A stretch of 64,000 nucleotides of DNA from Lasiosphaeria ovina (GCA_033439765.1 JAULSN010000008.1:1426001-1490000); one strand, 5' to 3'. Counted from the stretch's first letter, positions 9,875 through 21,814 are shown. Notes: a model not told the origin generated them from the letters alone. Numbers and translations are program-made.

Positions 9875-12800
9875 ATGCGTCTCTTGAATGTGGAAACGTT
9901 CCGACTGGAGGAGTTTTTCGGCATTGACCCGCCTCCCTATGTCATATTGTCCCATACCTGGGGCAAGGATGACGAAGAAGTGTCACACCGCGATTTCCTC
10001 GATGGGAAGCTGGACCTGCCCGCAACCCGGCCCATCAAACTGAGCGGGTGCTGTCAACAAGCCCAGGATGATGGATACCACTATGTCTGGATTGACACGT
10101 GCTGTATCGACAAGACGAACTCGGTCGAGCTTCAAGAGGCCATCAACTCCATGTTTCGCTGGTACCGTGAAGCACAAATCTGCTACGCCTATCTTGCCGA
10201 CGTTCCCGCCGGCCATGATCCCGAGGACCCTGAGTCTGCCTTCTCCTCGAGCCGTTGGTTCATCCGCGGATGGACCCTACAGGAGCTCCTAGCCTCTCTA
10301 AATCTCCGCTTCTACGACTCGGACTAGAACTACCTGGGCACAAAAGGAGACCTCTACGATGTCGTCGAAAAGATTACCGGCATACCCAGCGTATATCTAC
10401 TGGGAATTGCTGAGCTACATCACGCAAGCGTGGCACAGCGAATGACCTGGGCTGCCAAGCGGGTCACGAAACGGAAAGAGGACATTGCTTACAGTCTCGT
10501 TGGCCTCTTCGGCGTGAACATGCCCATGATATACGGCGAAGGCGACAAGGCCTTTCGAAGGCTCCAGGAGCAAATCATGAAGGAGACTGGCGACCATTCC
10601 ATCTTGGCATGGGGCCTCAACCTCGGAGAACCAAGCGTCGAAGCCTCGTCAGTCACGGCAATTCCCGGCGGGCTTCTAGCATCCGCTCCGTCGGATTTTG
10701 TCAACTGCGGCGGAATTACTTCGCCAGAGCAACTTTCTGGTGACTTGTTCGACGTACGTGGTGGATCTCTTCGAATTCGCCTCTTGTTCCATACGACCTC
10801 TTCCGGAGAGGCACTGGGCTTGCTCAAGTGCGGCCCTGAACACATGTCGGACAAAGTGGTCGGGATACCCCTTGCCCTCATGTCCGGAGAGCAGTCTGTC
10901 GAGTATATGCGACCAAAAGGCCACCGCGCTCAGCTCGTTCCGATATCTGGCCTCGAAACTTCTCCCAATTCTGTCCAGATACGGATTGACTGCGATCGCC
11001 AGTTCGTAGCCCAACGTCAGCCCTGCTGGTTGCAAATACAGAAATTTGCCTCCAGTCTAGAGTTGACTGATGTCGAGCCGCAAGCTCGCTGGCACAAAGA
11101 AAGGGCCCTGATCGAGGCTGCGATAAACGACCCAGAGAGCGACCACAACATGTGGAGAGTCTTCACTCGCTTTCGCGATAAAAAACCCGAATCATATGAC
11201 TTTATTGCGATTATTGAAATTGAAGAGCGCGGCTCAGGCCTACAGACCCAATATCACGTCATGGTAGCATCCAAAAAGACTTCCTTGCAAGAGATTGCTG
11301 AAAAGTTTGGCGAAATGAGACCGGAAGCTCTTGGAAGACATAGCGCCAGCAATGGTTCAATCATCCTTCACGTTTCACTTGAGCCAGTGAGAGGCCAGCG
11401 GAGGTTTATCATCAAACCCGCTATAATTCCTACTCCACCAGAAGTCACCGTCGACGCCACCTCTGAGATGAGGAGCGCTTCCGTACTTGCTGTGCTTGAC
11501 TGCCTCCGAGACGCCGAGGAGGAGAATACTCGGGAAGAGAATTTGTTAAGTCAAGAACTTCAAGATAAAAGCGCAAGTCTGTCTGCGTTGAAAGCCGAAC
11601 TGGATGTCGTCCAAGCCGATTTAAAGCTGCTCCAAGAGAAAGAGAGGTTACTGGTAGTGGGGGTGCAAAACGATACTCGAGAAATCCAAGAACTTCGCTC
11701 CAAACATGGGCGTGCTAAGCAACAACGAGAGAGTGCATCGGCACAATTGCTCAATACACGGCAGCACTTAGAGGACCTTCGAAGTAGAAACCCTGTGGCT
11801 GCCTATAAAAGTGGCGAGTCTAGTGAGGAAATTCGTGCTCTAAACTCTGCTGCAGAAAATGGGCAGGAAATCGTCGTACGAATTCTCCTTGATAAAGGCA
11901 TAGGACCTTCGATAGACCTTAAGGGGCAGTTAGGTTCGGATTTGATGTCCCACGCTGTGGCTGGTGGCCATGAAGGTGTTGTCAAGCTGCTTCTCGAAAG
12001 AGGCATTGATGTTGATCAGAAGGTTGGGGGGTTTCATCAAACCCCGTTATATATGGCTGCCTTGGCCGGAAAGGACGGCGTGGTTCAGCTGCTCATCGAC
12101 AGAGGGGCGAATGTTACGATGAAGGGGGATTCTGTTTATTCGGACAGCCAGACGCCATTACATGTTGCATCAACAGCAGCTGTTACGCGGCTGCTGCTTA
12201 ATAATGGCGCCGATGTCGAGGAAAAGGATAGACTCAACCAAACACCCCTTCACAGTGCTATCAAGAGCGGGTACGAAGACGTCGTACGTCTGCTTCTTCC
12301 ATACTATAACATCGAGACAAAGGGTCCAAACGGCGAGACTTTCTTGTTCGACGCTGCGGACTTCGGTCATGGCAGCATTGCACGACTACTCCTGGACAGG
12401 GGCGCCGATATCCGCGCAACTAGTGCCGAGGGGAGTACACCACTCCACAAAGCTAGCCTTGGGGGACAAAAGAGCGTGGTGCAAGCCCTCCTCGAGAAGG
12501 GCGCCGATATTGAAGCAAGAAACAATCTAGGCGAAACCCCACTCTACTCAGCTACTTCAATGGGATGCGACGCTGTTATCAGGCTTCTACTTGACGAGGG
12601 CGCCGATATCGAGGCAAAGGCTAACATAGGCCGGACTCCGCTCTTGCTTTCTACCAGAAAGGGGGACGAGAATACCGTGCGATTGCTTCTTGATAGGGGT
12701 GCTTCTATCATGGCGAAGGATAACAAAGGCAACACATCCTTGCACCTAGCCGCTTATTCTGGTCACGAATCAACCGTAAGGCTGCTTCTTGATAGGGGTG

Positions 12801-13798
12801 CTCCTATCATGGCGAAGAGTAACAGGGGCAACAAACCCTTGCACCTAGCCGCTAGTTATGGTCACGAATCAGCCGTCAGGCTGCTTCTTGATAGGGGTGC
12901 TTCTATCATGGCGAAGGGTAACAAAGACGACACACCCTTGCACCTAGCCGCTTATTTTGGTCACGAATCAACCGTAAGGCTGCTTCTTGATAGGGGTGCT
13001 TCTATCATGGCGAAGAACAACACAGGCAGCACAGCCTTGCACCTAGCCACTTATATTGGTCACGAATCAACCGTGAGGCTGCTTCTTGATAGGGGTGCTT
13101 CTATCATGGCGAAGAATAACAGAGGCAGCACAGCCTTGTACCTGGCCGCTAGTTATGGTCACGAATCAACCGTCAGGCTGCTCCTCGACAGGGGCGCCGA
13201 TACTGAAGCAGAGAACTGTGAAGGGTGCACCACCCTCTCTATGACTGTCTTGCGAGGGCGAGAGTCTATCTTTCGAATTCTCCTCGACAAAGGTGCCAAC
13301 GTCGGGGCCAGGGAGCTCTGCGGCGATTTGGCGCTTCATGTTGCTGCCAAGGGAGGGAATACAGATTTTGTGAGACTTCTCCTCGAAAGGGGCGCTGATG
13401 TCAACGCAAGGTCCAATAACGGTTATACACCTTTACATCTCGCCGCGGAGGAAGGATACGAGCATATGGTACGGCTGCTCCTTGATTGGGGGGCGAATTT
13501 TTCGGCGCAATCTGTGGATGGGTGCATGCCGCTAGACGTCGCCCAGAATCACGAATCTGTCAAACAGTTACTCGTCGAGGCGGGCGCTCGAAGAGGCGCC
13601 GATAACCCACGCTCTGACGAGAAACAGGCCTACGAGGAAAAGGAGGTTGTGCCAATGTCGCCTTCTGGTAGTGGTCACTACGAGTATGATTCTATGTCAC
13701 AGGGCGAGGCGGCCGGGTCGGGTCAGCGTGAAAGCCCTCGGGGTCACCGGCACGTGAAGAGCGCTTTGAAGTTTTTCCAGCGTCGGTCTGGAAGTTAG
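9875..13798 (+). pseudogene. HET-domain / coiled-coil / ankyrin-repeat protein gene interrupted by one TAG
   Basis: One frame runs from ATG 9875 to TAG 13796-13798 (1307 codon positions) with a single internal TAG at 10325-10327 (position 151). Before it lies the HET domain: MRLLNVETFRLEEF, ILSHTWGKDDEEVSHRDF, YHYVWIDTCCIDK, INSMFRWYREAQICYAYLADV, SRWFIRGWTLQELLA. After it come NYLGTKGDLYDVV, RMTWAAKRVTKRKEDIAYSL, the KAFRRLQEQI block, then a region like that usually following HET (DHSILAW, GLLASAP). Positions about 535-641 are Glu/Lys/Leu/Gln-rich coiled coil. Roughly 17 ankyrin repeats fill 650-1240, and a Ser/Gly/Arg-rich tail follows. No P-loop is visible, so there is no NACHT/NB-ARC. HET proteins trigger cell death in non-self recognition. 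The TAG sits where homologues have Trp (TGG), and the frame is otherwise intact, so the loss is recent, polymorphic, or bypassed by readthrough. It converges with vps1. Confidence 0.85.
12680..13174 (+). repeat. five near-identical 99-bp ankyrin units
   Basis: Units start at 12680, 12779, 12878, 12977 and 13076, each 33 codons with the pattern RLLLDRGASIMAK followed by HLAA and GHESTV. They differ at only a few positions at the DNA level, unlike the diverged ankyrin units on either side. The array ends where the unit starting at 13175 switches to a diverged sequence. Confidence 0.95.
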
Positions 13799-14256
13799 TG
13801 TGGTTTTACTTGCATGTTTCCAATTCCGGCTTTTGTGTGGTTTTTATTTTAGACATCTTCATATACCCCTGGTCGAATTTTAGATACTCCGTGCTTGGCA
13901 GCGCTTTACTTCTTGACAAACCAAGCAATGGTTCTTTGTTATTATTACTCTGTTCAATAATTATCAGCCACAGTGAATGTGATGGGTATTAAGTCTATGT
14001 ACCTAGCCACAATTGCCCCCAGTGCTGGGTAACAGATATTCGTTTTGTTCGCTGATGTAGCGGTAGCCCACGATAGCAGATCCATGGAGTTGGAAATAGC
14101 CCCTTTAATAGAGACAAGCACAGTCTCCACCTTAATCCGGAATATATTTTATCAACAAAAACAGGCTTGCTCAGACTTGCCGAGGTTCATATCCTTAAGT
14201 TTTAATCTCAAATTGGAAGTAGAATCCCCATAACTCATGTACTTGAACACATGCTT

Positions 14257-14258
<2 letters not shown>

Positions 14259-14293
<35 letters not shown>
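14259..14293 (+). repeat. (TC)n microsatellite
   Basis: About 17 perfect TC dinucleotides, followed by an imperfect CTTTCTCCCTCACACAC extension. Confidence 0.95.
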
Positions 14294-14298
<5 letters not shown>

Positions 14299-14887
14299 CC
14301 TCACACACTTACACACTGACTCTTACTCGCTCACTAACTCTCACTGACTCACTCTGGCTCTCACATTTATGGAGCGTGAGTAAGTCTCAGGCGACTAACG
14401 TGGCCGAGTGAGATGAGGATGAAGTCGAAGATGGGTGAGAGAGTACGAGGGCAGGTGAGAGCTACGATTCAGGTTGAGTGAGTAAATAGATAAGTCAGTG
14501 AGAGTGTGTATATGAGTATATGAGTATGTAAGTATGTATATGTGTATGTGTGTGTTGGTAATTAAGTCAGTGAATTATGTAAGTCAGTGTGAGTGGGAAG
14601 TACGAAACAGGGAGAGGCAGAGAACTGCCATTCATTACCAAACCACCTAACCCCAACTCTTCCGAACTCAGTGGATAGATAGAGGTTAATGCATACCTAG
14701 GAAGGGAAAACCAAGCAATTATAAGAGGGAAAAAATGTTAAAACAATTACTTCATCATCTACCCATCTGCACTGCTAGCACGCAAAACAAAAGCCAAAAG
14801 CCAAAGGAAAAAGAAGAAAAAAAGAAACAACCTCGCTGGTATCGAAGAATGGGAAGTAGCTGTAGAAGTAGAAGTAGAAAAAGAAAG

Positions 14888-14910
14888 CCCCCACCCCCAA
14901 CCCCCACCCC
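14888..14910 (-). repeat. four C-tracts: G-quadruplex motif on minus strand
   Basis: Four C-tracts of 5, 5, 5 and 4 bases are separated by one- or two-base A loops. On the minus strand this is a compact G4 motif, about 250 bp downstream of the vps1 stop codon and possibly in the 3' UTR or termination zone. Confidence 0.75.
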
Positions 14911-15161
14911 AGGTTCAAGTTTGCCGCTGTGAAGATACTCCACACATCACATCACCCTCAGCCCCTTTCTTTCGATCTCTTCCACTTTCCTTCCTTCCGC
15001 CACAAGAAAAACAACTTTCTCGTATATCGACAACGCAGAATTATTCATGGCTTCTTCTTTCTTCCTTACACTGTTTAAGTTTAAAGAGGCTAGCTGCTGT
15101 CGAGCAGGCCATACATATCGCATCGCCAGCCCTGCGCAACCCCCCGCCACCGCCTTGTTCA

Positions 15162-17658
15162 CTACTGTACCTGGCTGACAATCTCGCTGGCGCGCGACAG
15201 GGACTCGACCATCTGCTGGCACTCCTTCCTCCGGCGCGTGGTGTAGTCGCTCTCCTTGAGGAGGTCGTCGAGCTCGCTCTGGCGGTACATGTTCTCCAAC
15301 AGCTCCTTCTGCATCTCGTCCTTTGTGAGTCTGGCAGGCAGAAGAGAAATTGTTAGTAGTTATTTCCTGGAAGTGGGCACATGGGTAAAACGTACTGGAC
15401 GAGGGTCAGCATAATAGCCTTCGGGACCATGTCGATCATGGTCCGCTTGACAATGTTGTAGTATGAGTTGATAAGAAGCTCTGGACGATAAAGTTAGACC
15501 TGCACGCTCATTTCCCGGGACCAGCCACCTGGGAAACTCACTAATGACTTCGACCTCGATGTTCTCGCGCTCTGACAGCGTGCCCGAGGCCTTGAGAGTC
15601 GGCGGTGGGGGCTCCATAGCGGCGGCCTTCTTCTTGTTCTTGGCCGCGAAAAAGCTGCCAAAGAAGCCGCCATTGCCGTCGCCGTCACCGCTATTTACCA
15701 GCGTGGGACTTGCCGCCCGCACAGGCGTAGCGCTAGCGGGCAGGGGTTTCCCGGTCTTGGGGTCGACCTGGACTGGCTTCACAGGGTTGTGCTTCTCGTT
15801 GACTATCGCCATGGCCTGCAGAGAGCGTTAGATAAGAGCATCAGAATTAGTTTCAAGGCTACTTACGCGGTGACCGTTCAAAAAATCTGGGTGTCCGGTG
15901 TTGATGTAACATGACTCCATGGAAACGAGGTCCCGCACCAGCTTGTTTGTCGGCTCCATCGCCTTCTTGAAGAATGAGATGACGACGGCGTGTATCTTCT
16001 CCTTTAGTGAGGGATAGCGCCGGTAGAGCTGCTTGCCGAGGAGCTGGGTGAGGATGCGAACCAGCTCGTCATATACCAGAGATGCGCACTTCAAGCTGGG
16101 CTCTTCTAGCCGCTTGATCTGCTGCTTGACGATAAGCTCGAAGGCGGTTGTGCCAACAAAGAGAGCGGGAGACGAGCCAGATGAGTTGTAGAGAATAGTG
16201 CGGATATCGACATCCTTGACCTGGTCGAACGGGTCTACCGCCTTGACACCGTTCGCATACAGCTCGTGGAAGACGAAACTGATTCTGGCGCCTCCGGACA
16301 GCTCCGTGCTGGAGAGTTCGGTGTTGTTGCCGTCCAAAACAGTGCGCCATTCGTTGGTGAACTCGGTGATGATGTTGAGGACGATGTTGGCGCTGTTGCC
16401 GAGCATTGAGGGTCCTAGAGACTCTAGTTCCTGGCTGTACTTTTGCAGCGAACTGGAAATCCGGGCCTTGATGTCTGGCAGGGTCTGCTTGATGTGCATC
16501 ATAAGGATGAGGTTGAGCTTCCGGGCTAGATAGGGGGTACCGCAGTACGAGCTCTTGTTCCGGTACGCCTTGTGGTTGTCGAAGAAGTTCTTCTCAGCTT
16601 CGAGAGCTAGGTTGATGGTCTTCTTGTTGTCGATATCTCTCTGGCCGCGGTTCACCACAGGCACGTATCCCAGGCGGAGGGGGATGATGCGCCCCGCCAG
16701 GATGTCGACAACATCGGTGCCGTCGTCCATCAGATCCACCTTGGTGAGCACGCCGATAGTCCGCTGACCCTCGGGATCCACCTCTCTCGCCAGCTTGAGA
16801 CCGTCCGAGTTGGCCAGATCGACGTTGGCCGCCGTGACGGCCAGGATGATGGCATTGGATTTTTGGATGTACTTGACGATCATGTCACGAATCTGCCTCT
16901 CGATATCGCGGGGCTGGTCGCCGACGGGCACTCGTGTCAAGCCGGGGAGATCGACGAGGGTGAGGTTGAGCACGTTGGGCGAATATATGCGCAGGTTGAT
17001 GGGGGCGGGCGAGATGCCGGCATTTCTGCCGACCTTTGCTTCGGTCTCCCGGCTGATCTCATCTCGGATTTTGTTAAAGTCGAAGAACTTCTGGCCGGGG
17101 ATGTGCAAGAACTCGCCCCACTCGTCCATGTTCGCCGCCTTGTCGGTGCTGTTGGCAAGCTCCTTCTCGAGGCCATTTGACTGAGACCCGGCGGTCCGGT
17201 TGATGAGCTGGAGCACGAGCGGCCGACGGGTCACGATACCGGATCCGCGGGGTAGACTACACAGGACAGCACATGTTAACTCTGCGACCATGGCTGTCGC
17301 CTAGGGAAGACAGGCGGTGGAAGGGTTAAGGGGGAAAGGCAACTAGGCTTACAAGTCGCGCCCGACAATATTTTCTAGTACGGAACTCTTTCCGCTCGAC
17401 TGGCTGCCGACGACGACTATTTGTGGCAGATCGATGGGGTTGTTGACGCCGACGGTCGTGAAGACATCCTGCAGTTTGTTGACGAGCCTGGAGGCCACAT
17501 GTCAGTCAATGCCCAACCGACAGAAACTGCCAAGATTACTCCGCGCACACGGCCAACAGAACGGCGGCGGGCGAGAGCTGGGGAAGAGGAGCGTACTTGA
17601 TGAGGCCGGGATCTGAGATGCCTCCGGGGGTGCTGAGAGACGGCTGTTCCGCCGTCAT
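15162..17658 (-). CDS. vps1: dynamin-like GTPase Vps1
   Basis: Six exons (minus): 17658-17597, 17487-17353, 17256-15867, 15815-15542, 15480-15396 and 15330-15162, giving 704 residues. Vps1 is a dynamin-family GTPase for Golgi-to-vacuole traffic, endosomal recycling and peroxisome division. The GTPase domain shows the P-loop GSQSSGKSS (residues 48-56), [10 protein letters not shown] (switch I), [14 protein letters not shown] (G3) and [11 protein letters not shown] (G4). [12 protein letters not shown] and [12 protein letters not shown] follow the Vps1 pattern rather than Dnm1. The middle/stalk domain follows, then a low-complexity insert B rich in Pro, Lys and Ala (about 540-600). A C-terminal GED (about 615-704) ends in [14 protein letters not shown]. 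There is no PH domain or Pro-rich tail, as expected for Vps1. Length equals that of the yeast protein. Confidence 0.95.
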
Positions 17659-19193
17659 GGTTGCAAACTGTCGGAGAGGCGACGGTGGTGGTTTGTTGTG
17701 GCGGTGGAGATGTTTTTTTGGGGGAAACGAGGGTTGGACTGCGTTGGTGTCGCCTGCAGCTGCTGCTAAGTTACTGGGCTGCTCTGATTGTGATTGCTGT
17801 GCTTTGCGCGAATTGCTAAATGGTGAGAGATGCAAGTGTTGGAAGCCGTTGTGGGTTTTGTGCTTCTAGTCTGCGATTAATCTTCAGCTGGCGCGTGGTT
17901 GTACCGGGCTCGTCGTGTCTGCGAGATTGGATGCGATGGATCTTCGACTTTTAGGTTGCCGGCCTAGCAAGTCTGGAAGGACTTACGTAGCGTGCGTCGT
18001 CGCAAGGGGTGTCTGTGCGTCAACTTTAACCAACCTAACCAACCTTGTCAAACCTAGCGACCAGGCCAGCCTTGCCGGCCCTGCTTCCACGTGATCCACA
18101 GCTGGTGGCGGCTCGCCTGGGCAACCTTGACTGAAATGACTGACGTTTTGGAGCCCCGCTGCCCTCTTCAACCGCTGAAACAATGAGGGCCTGCTGTTAT
18201 TTCGACAAACATATCCGTATTCGTCTGAGCTAAACACACCCAACGAGTAGTCTGTCACTGAAAGCAAGTTCGAATATGCTCACATATGCATGCCTACATC
18301 TCAGTCAACCCGTTCGTAATTTTAATTAATTACAATATACATCCGTTCAGTAATGAAGCTGCCTGCTCTGGTCTGTCACGCTTCCCCCTTTATCTGGGAC
18401 CTGGCAGTCCACGTACGTGGGTCCCTTGGTCGTCAGCTGAGGCGTTCTGTCCACGCGGCACAGCGTGGCTCATCAAGACCAAAAACTCCCCAGACCGGTA
18501 ATAAGAACCTTAACTGCGTATTTCGTATTCTGCGTGGAATACGGATTGATGTATCTATTTCTTTTCCTGTCATATACAATCCACCCAACTTTTGTATTCA
18601 CATGAAAAAAGAAGAAAATATAAGAAAAAAAGATTCGAGACTTCATGTTCAAAAATATTTCACGCTGTCATTGAGGGTGGTGAGTCTGTAGGTAAGCTCC
18701 TCTAGAACCTGGTTCCTGCGCTGCCCTCCCCTTTCCTCCTCTTTCTAATAAAGACAACCTGTTCCTTGTCGTTAATGTACAAAGCCCCCTCAACCCGCCC
18801 CGTAAACCATTCTGGTGTAGCGGCTGGATATCAGGGAAGTTGGAAGCCGCGGCAAGGGAAAATCTCTAGCCATCATTGAGAAGTATAACATGACGCCCCG
18901 AGCCATCCTTCCATCTCGGTAGTTGTTGTTCGTCTCTGGCTTCCCCCGCTCGTCAAAAAGGCGAGAACTAGAGCGGCTGGCTGGCTCTGGAACGCCTGAC
19001 AACGTCTTAGCACCTAGTAAAGAAAACAAATAAAATGCAAGTGGCTACCGACCCAGTGTGTCGGAGAAAACAATACTCCAAACAAAGCCTGCTCCTACCC
19101 CTGGTCCTTGTCTCCAAATTCGCCGTCCCATGCTATGCAGTGTATTCCAATGAACGAGTCATCGAACCGAACCGCGCGTCATACGCCGCGCCC
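17659..19193. other. spacer between vps1 5' end and gid7-like 3' end
   Basis: 1.5 kb holding the vps1 promoter and 5' UTR and the downstream region of the WD40 gene. There is an AT-rich stretch at 18300-18680. No ORF with recognisable homology or clean codon usage. Confidence 0.5.
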
Positions 19194-21814
19194 TTAGATC
19201 TCAGCGTGCTGCTCCCCAGACACGGGGTACCCATTAGGACTTCGGCCCGAGACTATGGGGTGCAACGACCTGTAGGGGTATTCCAAGACTCGCTCCTTGT
19301 TTGACCATCTAAATGCTTGTTAGCAACCCGAGCCAGGAGAGATAGATAATCGACAGGGACTTACATCTTAATCTTGCCGTCATCTCCGCAGGACGCCACC
19401 ATGCACGGGTCCGCTGGGTTCCAGGACACGGCGTTGCACCTGGGGTCATGCGCGGCTACTCTCTCGACCTGAATTCCAGTGGATTTGTGCCATATACACA
19501 TCGAGCCGTCTGGTGTTAGAGGTCAGCGCGAGGTCCCAGAAAATAATGGGGATGGGCCGCTGGGAGGCCAACCAGAGATGGCATGACCCAAGACGTAACT
19601 GCTTACCTTCGCTCCCGCTCACTACGAAGCTCTCATTGGCGCCACCAAATGTACTCCGGATGGTATAGCCACCACCAGAATGACCGTGGTACTTTTGTAC
19701 AACATCTCGAGAAGCAATGTCGATCAGCTGGGCCTCGCCGTCTACCTTGTTGACGAGCAAAAACCTCGAGTCTTGGCTTATGCTGAGCGACGTGGCCCTT
19801 GCTTTGAGCTCGACTTCGTACAGGTATTCGCGGGTAACGAAGTCGTAGACATGGATCCGCTGTTGCTCGTCCATAGCAATCAGCCAGCGGCCGTCAGGAG
19901 AAAGCGACAAGTCCTCTGTCCTATGCTTTCTAGTCAAGATGAAGAGTCGCTCGCCGTTCAGATTCCACTGGCAGATAGACTTTGTCTTATCGAACGACCC
20001 AGTGACAAAGGACTGGCCGTTAGGAGTCCAAACACAACTGCTGACAGGTTCGTCAAAGCGGTCGAGGACTCTCATGCAGTCTCCTGTCTGTGAACTGTTC
20101 AGCCATGCTCTACCCGTGATACCTATGGGGCGGGACTACCCACCTCGGTGTTCCAGATTTTGGCGTAGCGATCTTTGCCACACGTGATCAAAGTCTTGTC
20201 ATCTGGACTCCAAGCGATATTGCACACATCGCTACCCTCGTGGGCAACTATCCGGTGCAAGACTTCGAATGACGGGACAGCATAGATGTAGACGTTTTGA
20301 TCCATTCCGCAGCTTGCCAAACGACTGCCGTTGTTTGAGAAACGAACCTGCCATACCTCTTGCTGGTCTTGGTTAACTAACTCCACGAGGACCTCGGATG
20401 GGAATCTCGTTCTGTCGCACAAATGGTCCGAGTAAAGCGAGGGCGGCTCAGAGCTCGTGTGGTAGAGACAGTTGCTAATCTGGCTCTGCTTGACCTGCTC
20501 TAAAAGCACTGCCAGCCGATGCTCAGGGAGCATTACCGAGGGAGATATACATCCTTTACAGTAGTTAGTTATGCGATTCTCTACAAGGGGGGTCATGGAC
20601 CACGAACGTGAGAGCTCGGACAACAGTATCTGTCGGGACCGGCCCTGCGCACCGTCCCACGCAGCCTTTTGTTTGAGGTGCTCGACAGACGGGCACATCA
20701 GAAGCCCAGCGAGTAGGTTAAGCTTCTGGTGCTGCCCCGAGCATAGCGGCGTCAGCTCGCTCCGCAATACTGCCAGGGCCTGATGGTTGTCTCGCTTCTC
20801 TAGTAGTTCCAGAAACTTTTGCTGTCTCAGCCAAAGTCTCATTGTGTCTCGGTCTGCTCCCGGGGCTAGCACCAGTCCGTCTCCCGGGTGTTGGCGGTCC
20901 CCAGTCACGACGTTACTGGAAAGGAGGGCCTCGGCTTCAGACCAAGAACCATTTAGCACGGCATTGCGGAAGGCAGCCACTGTGGGGTTTTCGAGCTCAT
21001 AGCCACTGGACCGCGTGACGCTCTCCGCGGCATCGTGGTAGCCCATATCAGCCAGGGCCTGGATCAGGATGCGAGTGACCTCCTCGGGGGCGTGGCCGAA
21101 GTAGTTGCGGGGCGGCCCCTCGACGAGCCCCTTTCCATTGCGTGCCAATCCATTAGTCGACTCGGATGACGTCTTTAATGTCCTACTGTTGCTAGAAGAT
21201 GTCGTCGGAAGCTCGTCGGCGGCCCGTGATCCATTAGACACCCGCATGGTTCCATTAGCTGACCCTTGGCCGTCGCCTTCGGGGGCCGGCATGCTTCCGA
21301 GACGTCTCCGCTTAGGTTGGAGTCGGGCAATGGAGGTACTGGACGCAGAAGAAGCCGGACCGGCCTCTGCTTCTTCCTCCTCGGCCTGTTCAGGCTCGGT
21401 CCGCTGTCGTCTTCCGAGAATCTGAGAGGGTCTGCCCGAGCCGGCGCGCGAAGAACCACGTGTTGCGGGCCCCTGGAGGGTCTGTGGTGTCTGTTGCGGA
21501 TCGGGAGCGGGCTGAAGGAGGGAGGCTGTATTTTGAACCAAGGGGATGGCGTCTGAAGAGGACGTGGAGGGCAGAGGGGTGGATGGGCTGTCGGGGGTGG
21601 ATGGGCTGTCGGGGGTGGATGGGGTATATGTGGGAGCGTGGTTGGGAGTTTGGTCTGCCACGGCGATCGACTGTTGGCCGCGGGGCCCGTAGCCGTTGCC
21701 GCGGACGTTATGGTAGTAGATGTTGGGGGCTCCCAGGACGGGGACGGGAGAACGAGGCGTCGGGTCGGCGGTGTCGGGAGGGGTGCAGAGCGATGAGCGT
21801 GGTAGTTTTGTCGC
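19194..21814 (-). CDS. WDR26/Gid7-type CTLH and WD40-repeat protein
   Basis: Coding exons (minus): a long 5' exon ending at 20144, then 20087-19607, 19509-19365 and 19308-19194. Gid7/WDR26 proteins are subunits of the GID/CTLH ubiquitin ligase, controlling for example gluconeogenic enzyme turnover. After a disordered Ser/Thr/Pro N-terminus come a LisH-like segment (PEEVTRILIQALADMGYHDAA), a CTLH region (AAFRNAVLNGSWSEAEALL, FLELLEKRDNHQALAVLRS) and a WD40 propeller (EVWQVRFSNNGSRLASCGMD, NIAWSPDDKTLITCGKD, SSCVWTPNGQSFVTGS). It closes with NAVSWNPADPCMVASCGDDG and KIKIWSNKER. The start is unresolved. The frame is open from 21814 (TGA at 21815-21817), with no in-frame ATG before Met at 21292, yet frame-specific sequence such as NIYYHNVRGNGYGPRG precedes it. 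An upstream exon or a non-AUG start is likely. Counting from the AUG at 21292 the protein has 629 residues. Confidence 0.85.
21581..21625 (-). repeat. 18-bp coding minisatellite
   Basis: Two full copies (21581-21598, 21599-21616) and a partial third of an 18-bp unit, coding repeats of the hexapeptide TPDSPS in the disordered N-terminus of the Gid7-like protein. Confidence 0.85.

Larger units (their letters stand above)
13799..15161. other. convergent spacer, HET-ankyrin / vps1, with microsatellites
   Basis: 1.36 kb. AT-rich to about 14200, then a pure TC run at 14259-14293. A degenerate (GTGA/CTCA)-type purine/pyrimidine patch follows at 14300-14480, and TATG/GTAT-rich sequence at 14500-14560. 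Poly-A and AG-rich DNA at 14720-14885 leads into a C4-5 repeat at 14888-14910. No gene recognised. Confidence 0.6.

Noticed and set aside
9875..10327. A short stand-alone HET protein ending at 10327
   Set aside because: The frame continues without any other stop and the downstream codons complete the HET domain, so one interrupted gene is the simpler reading.
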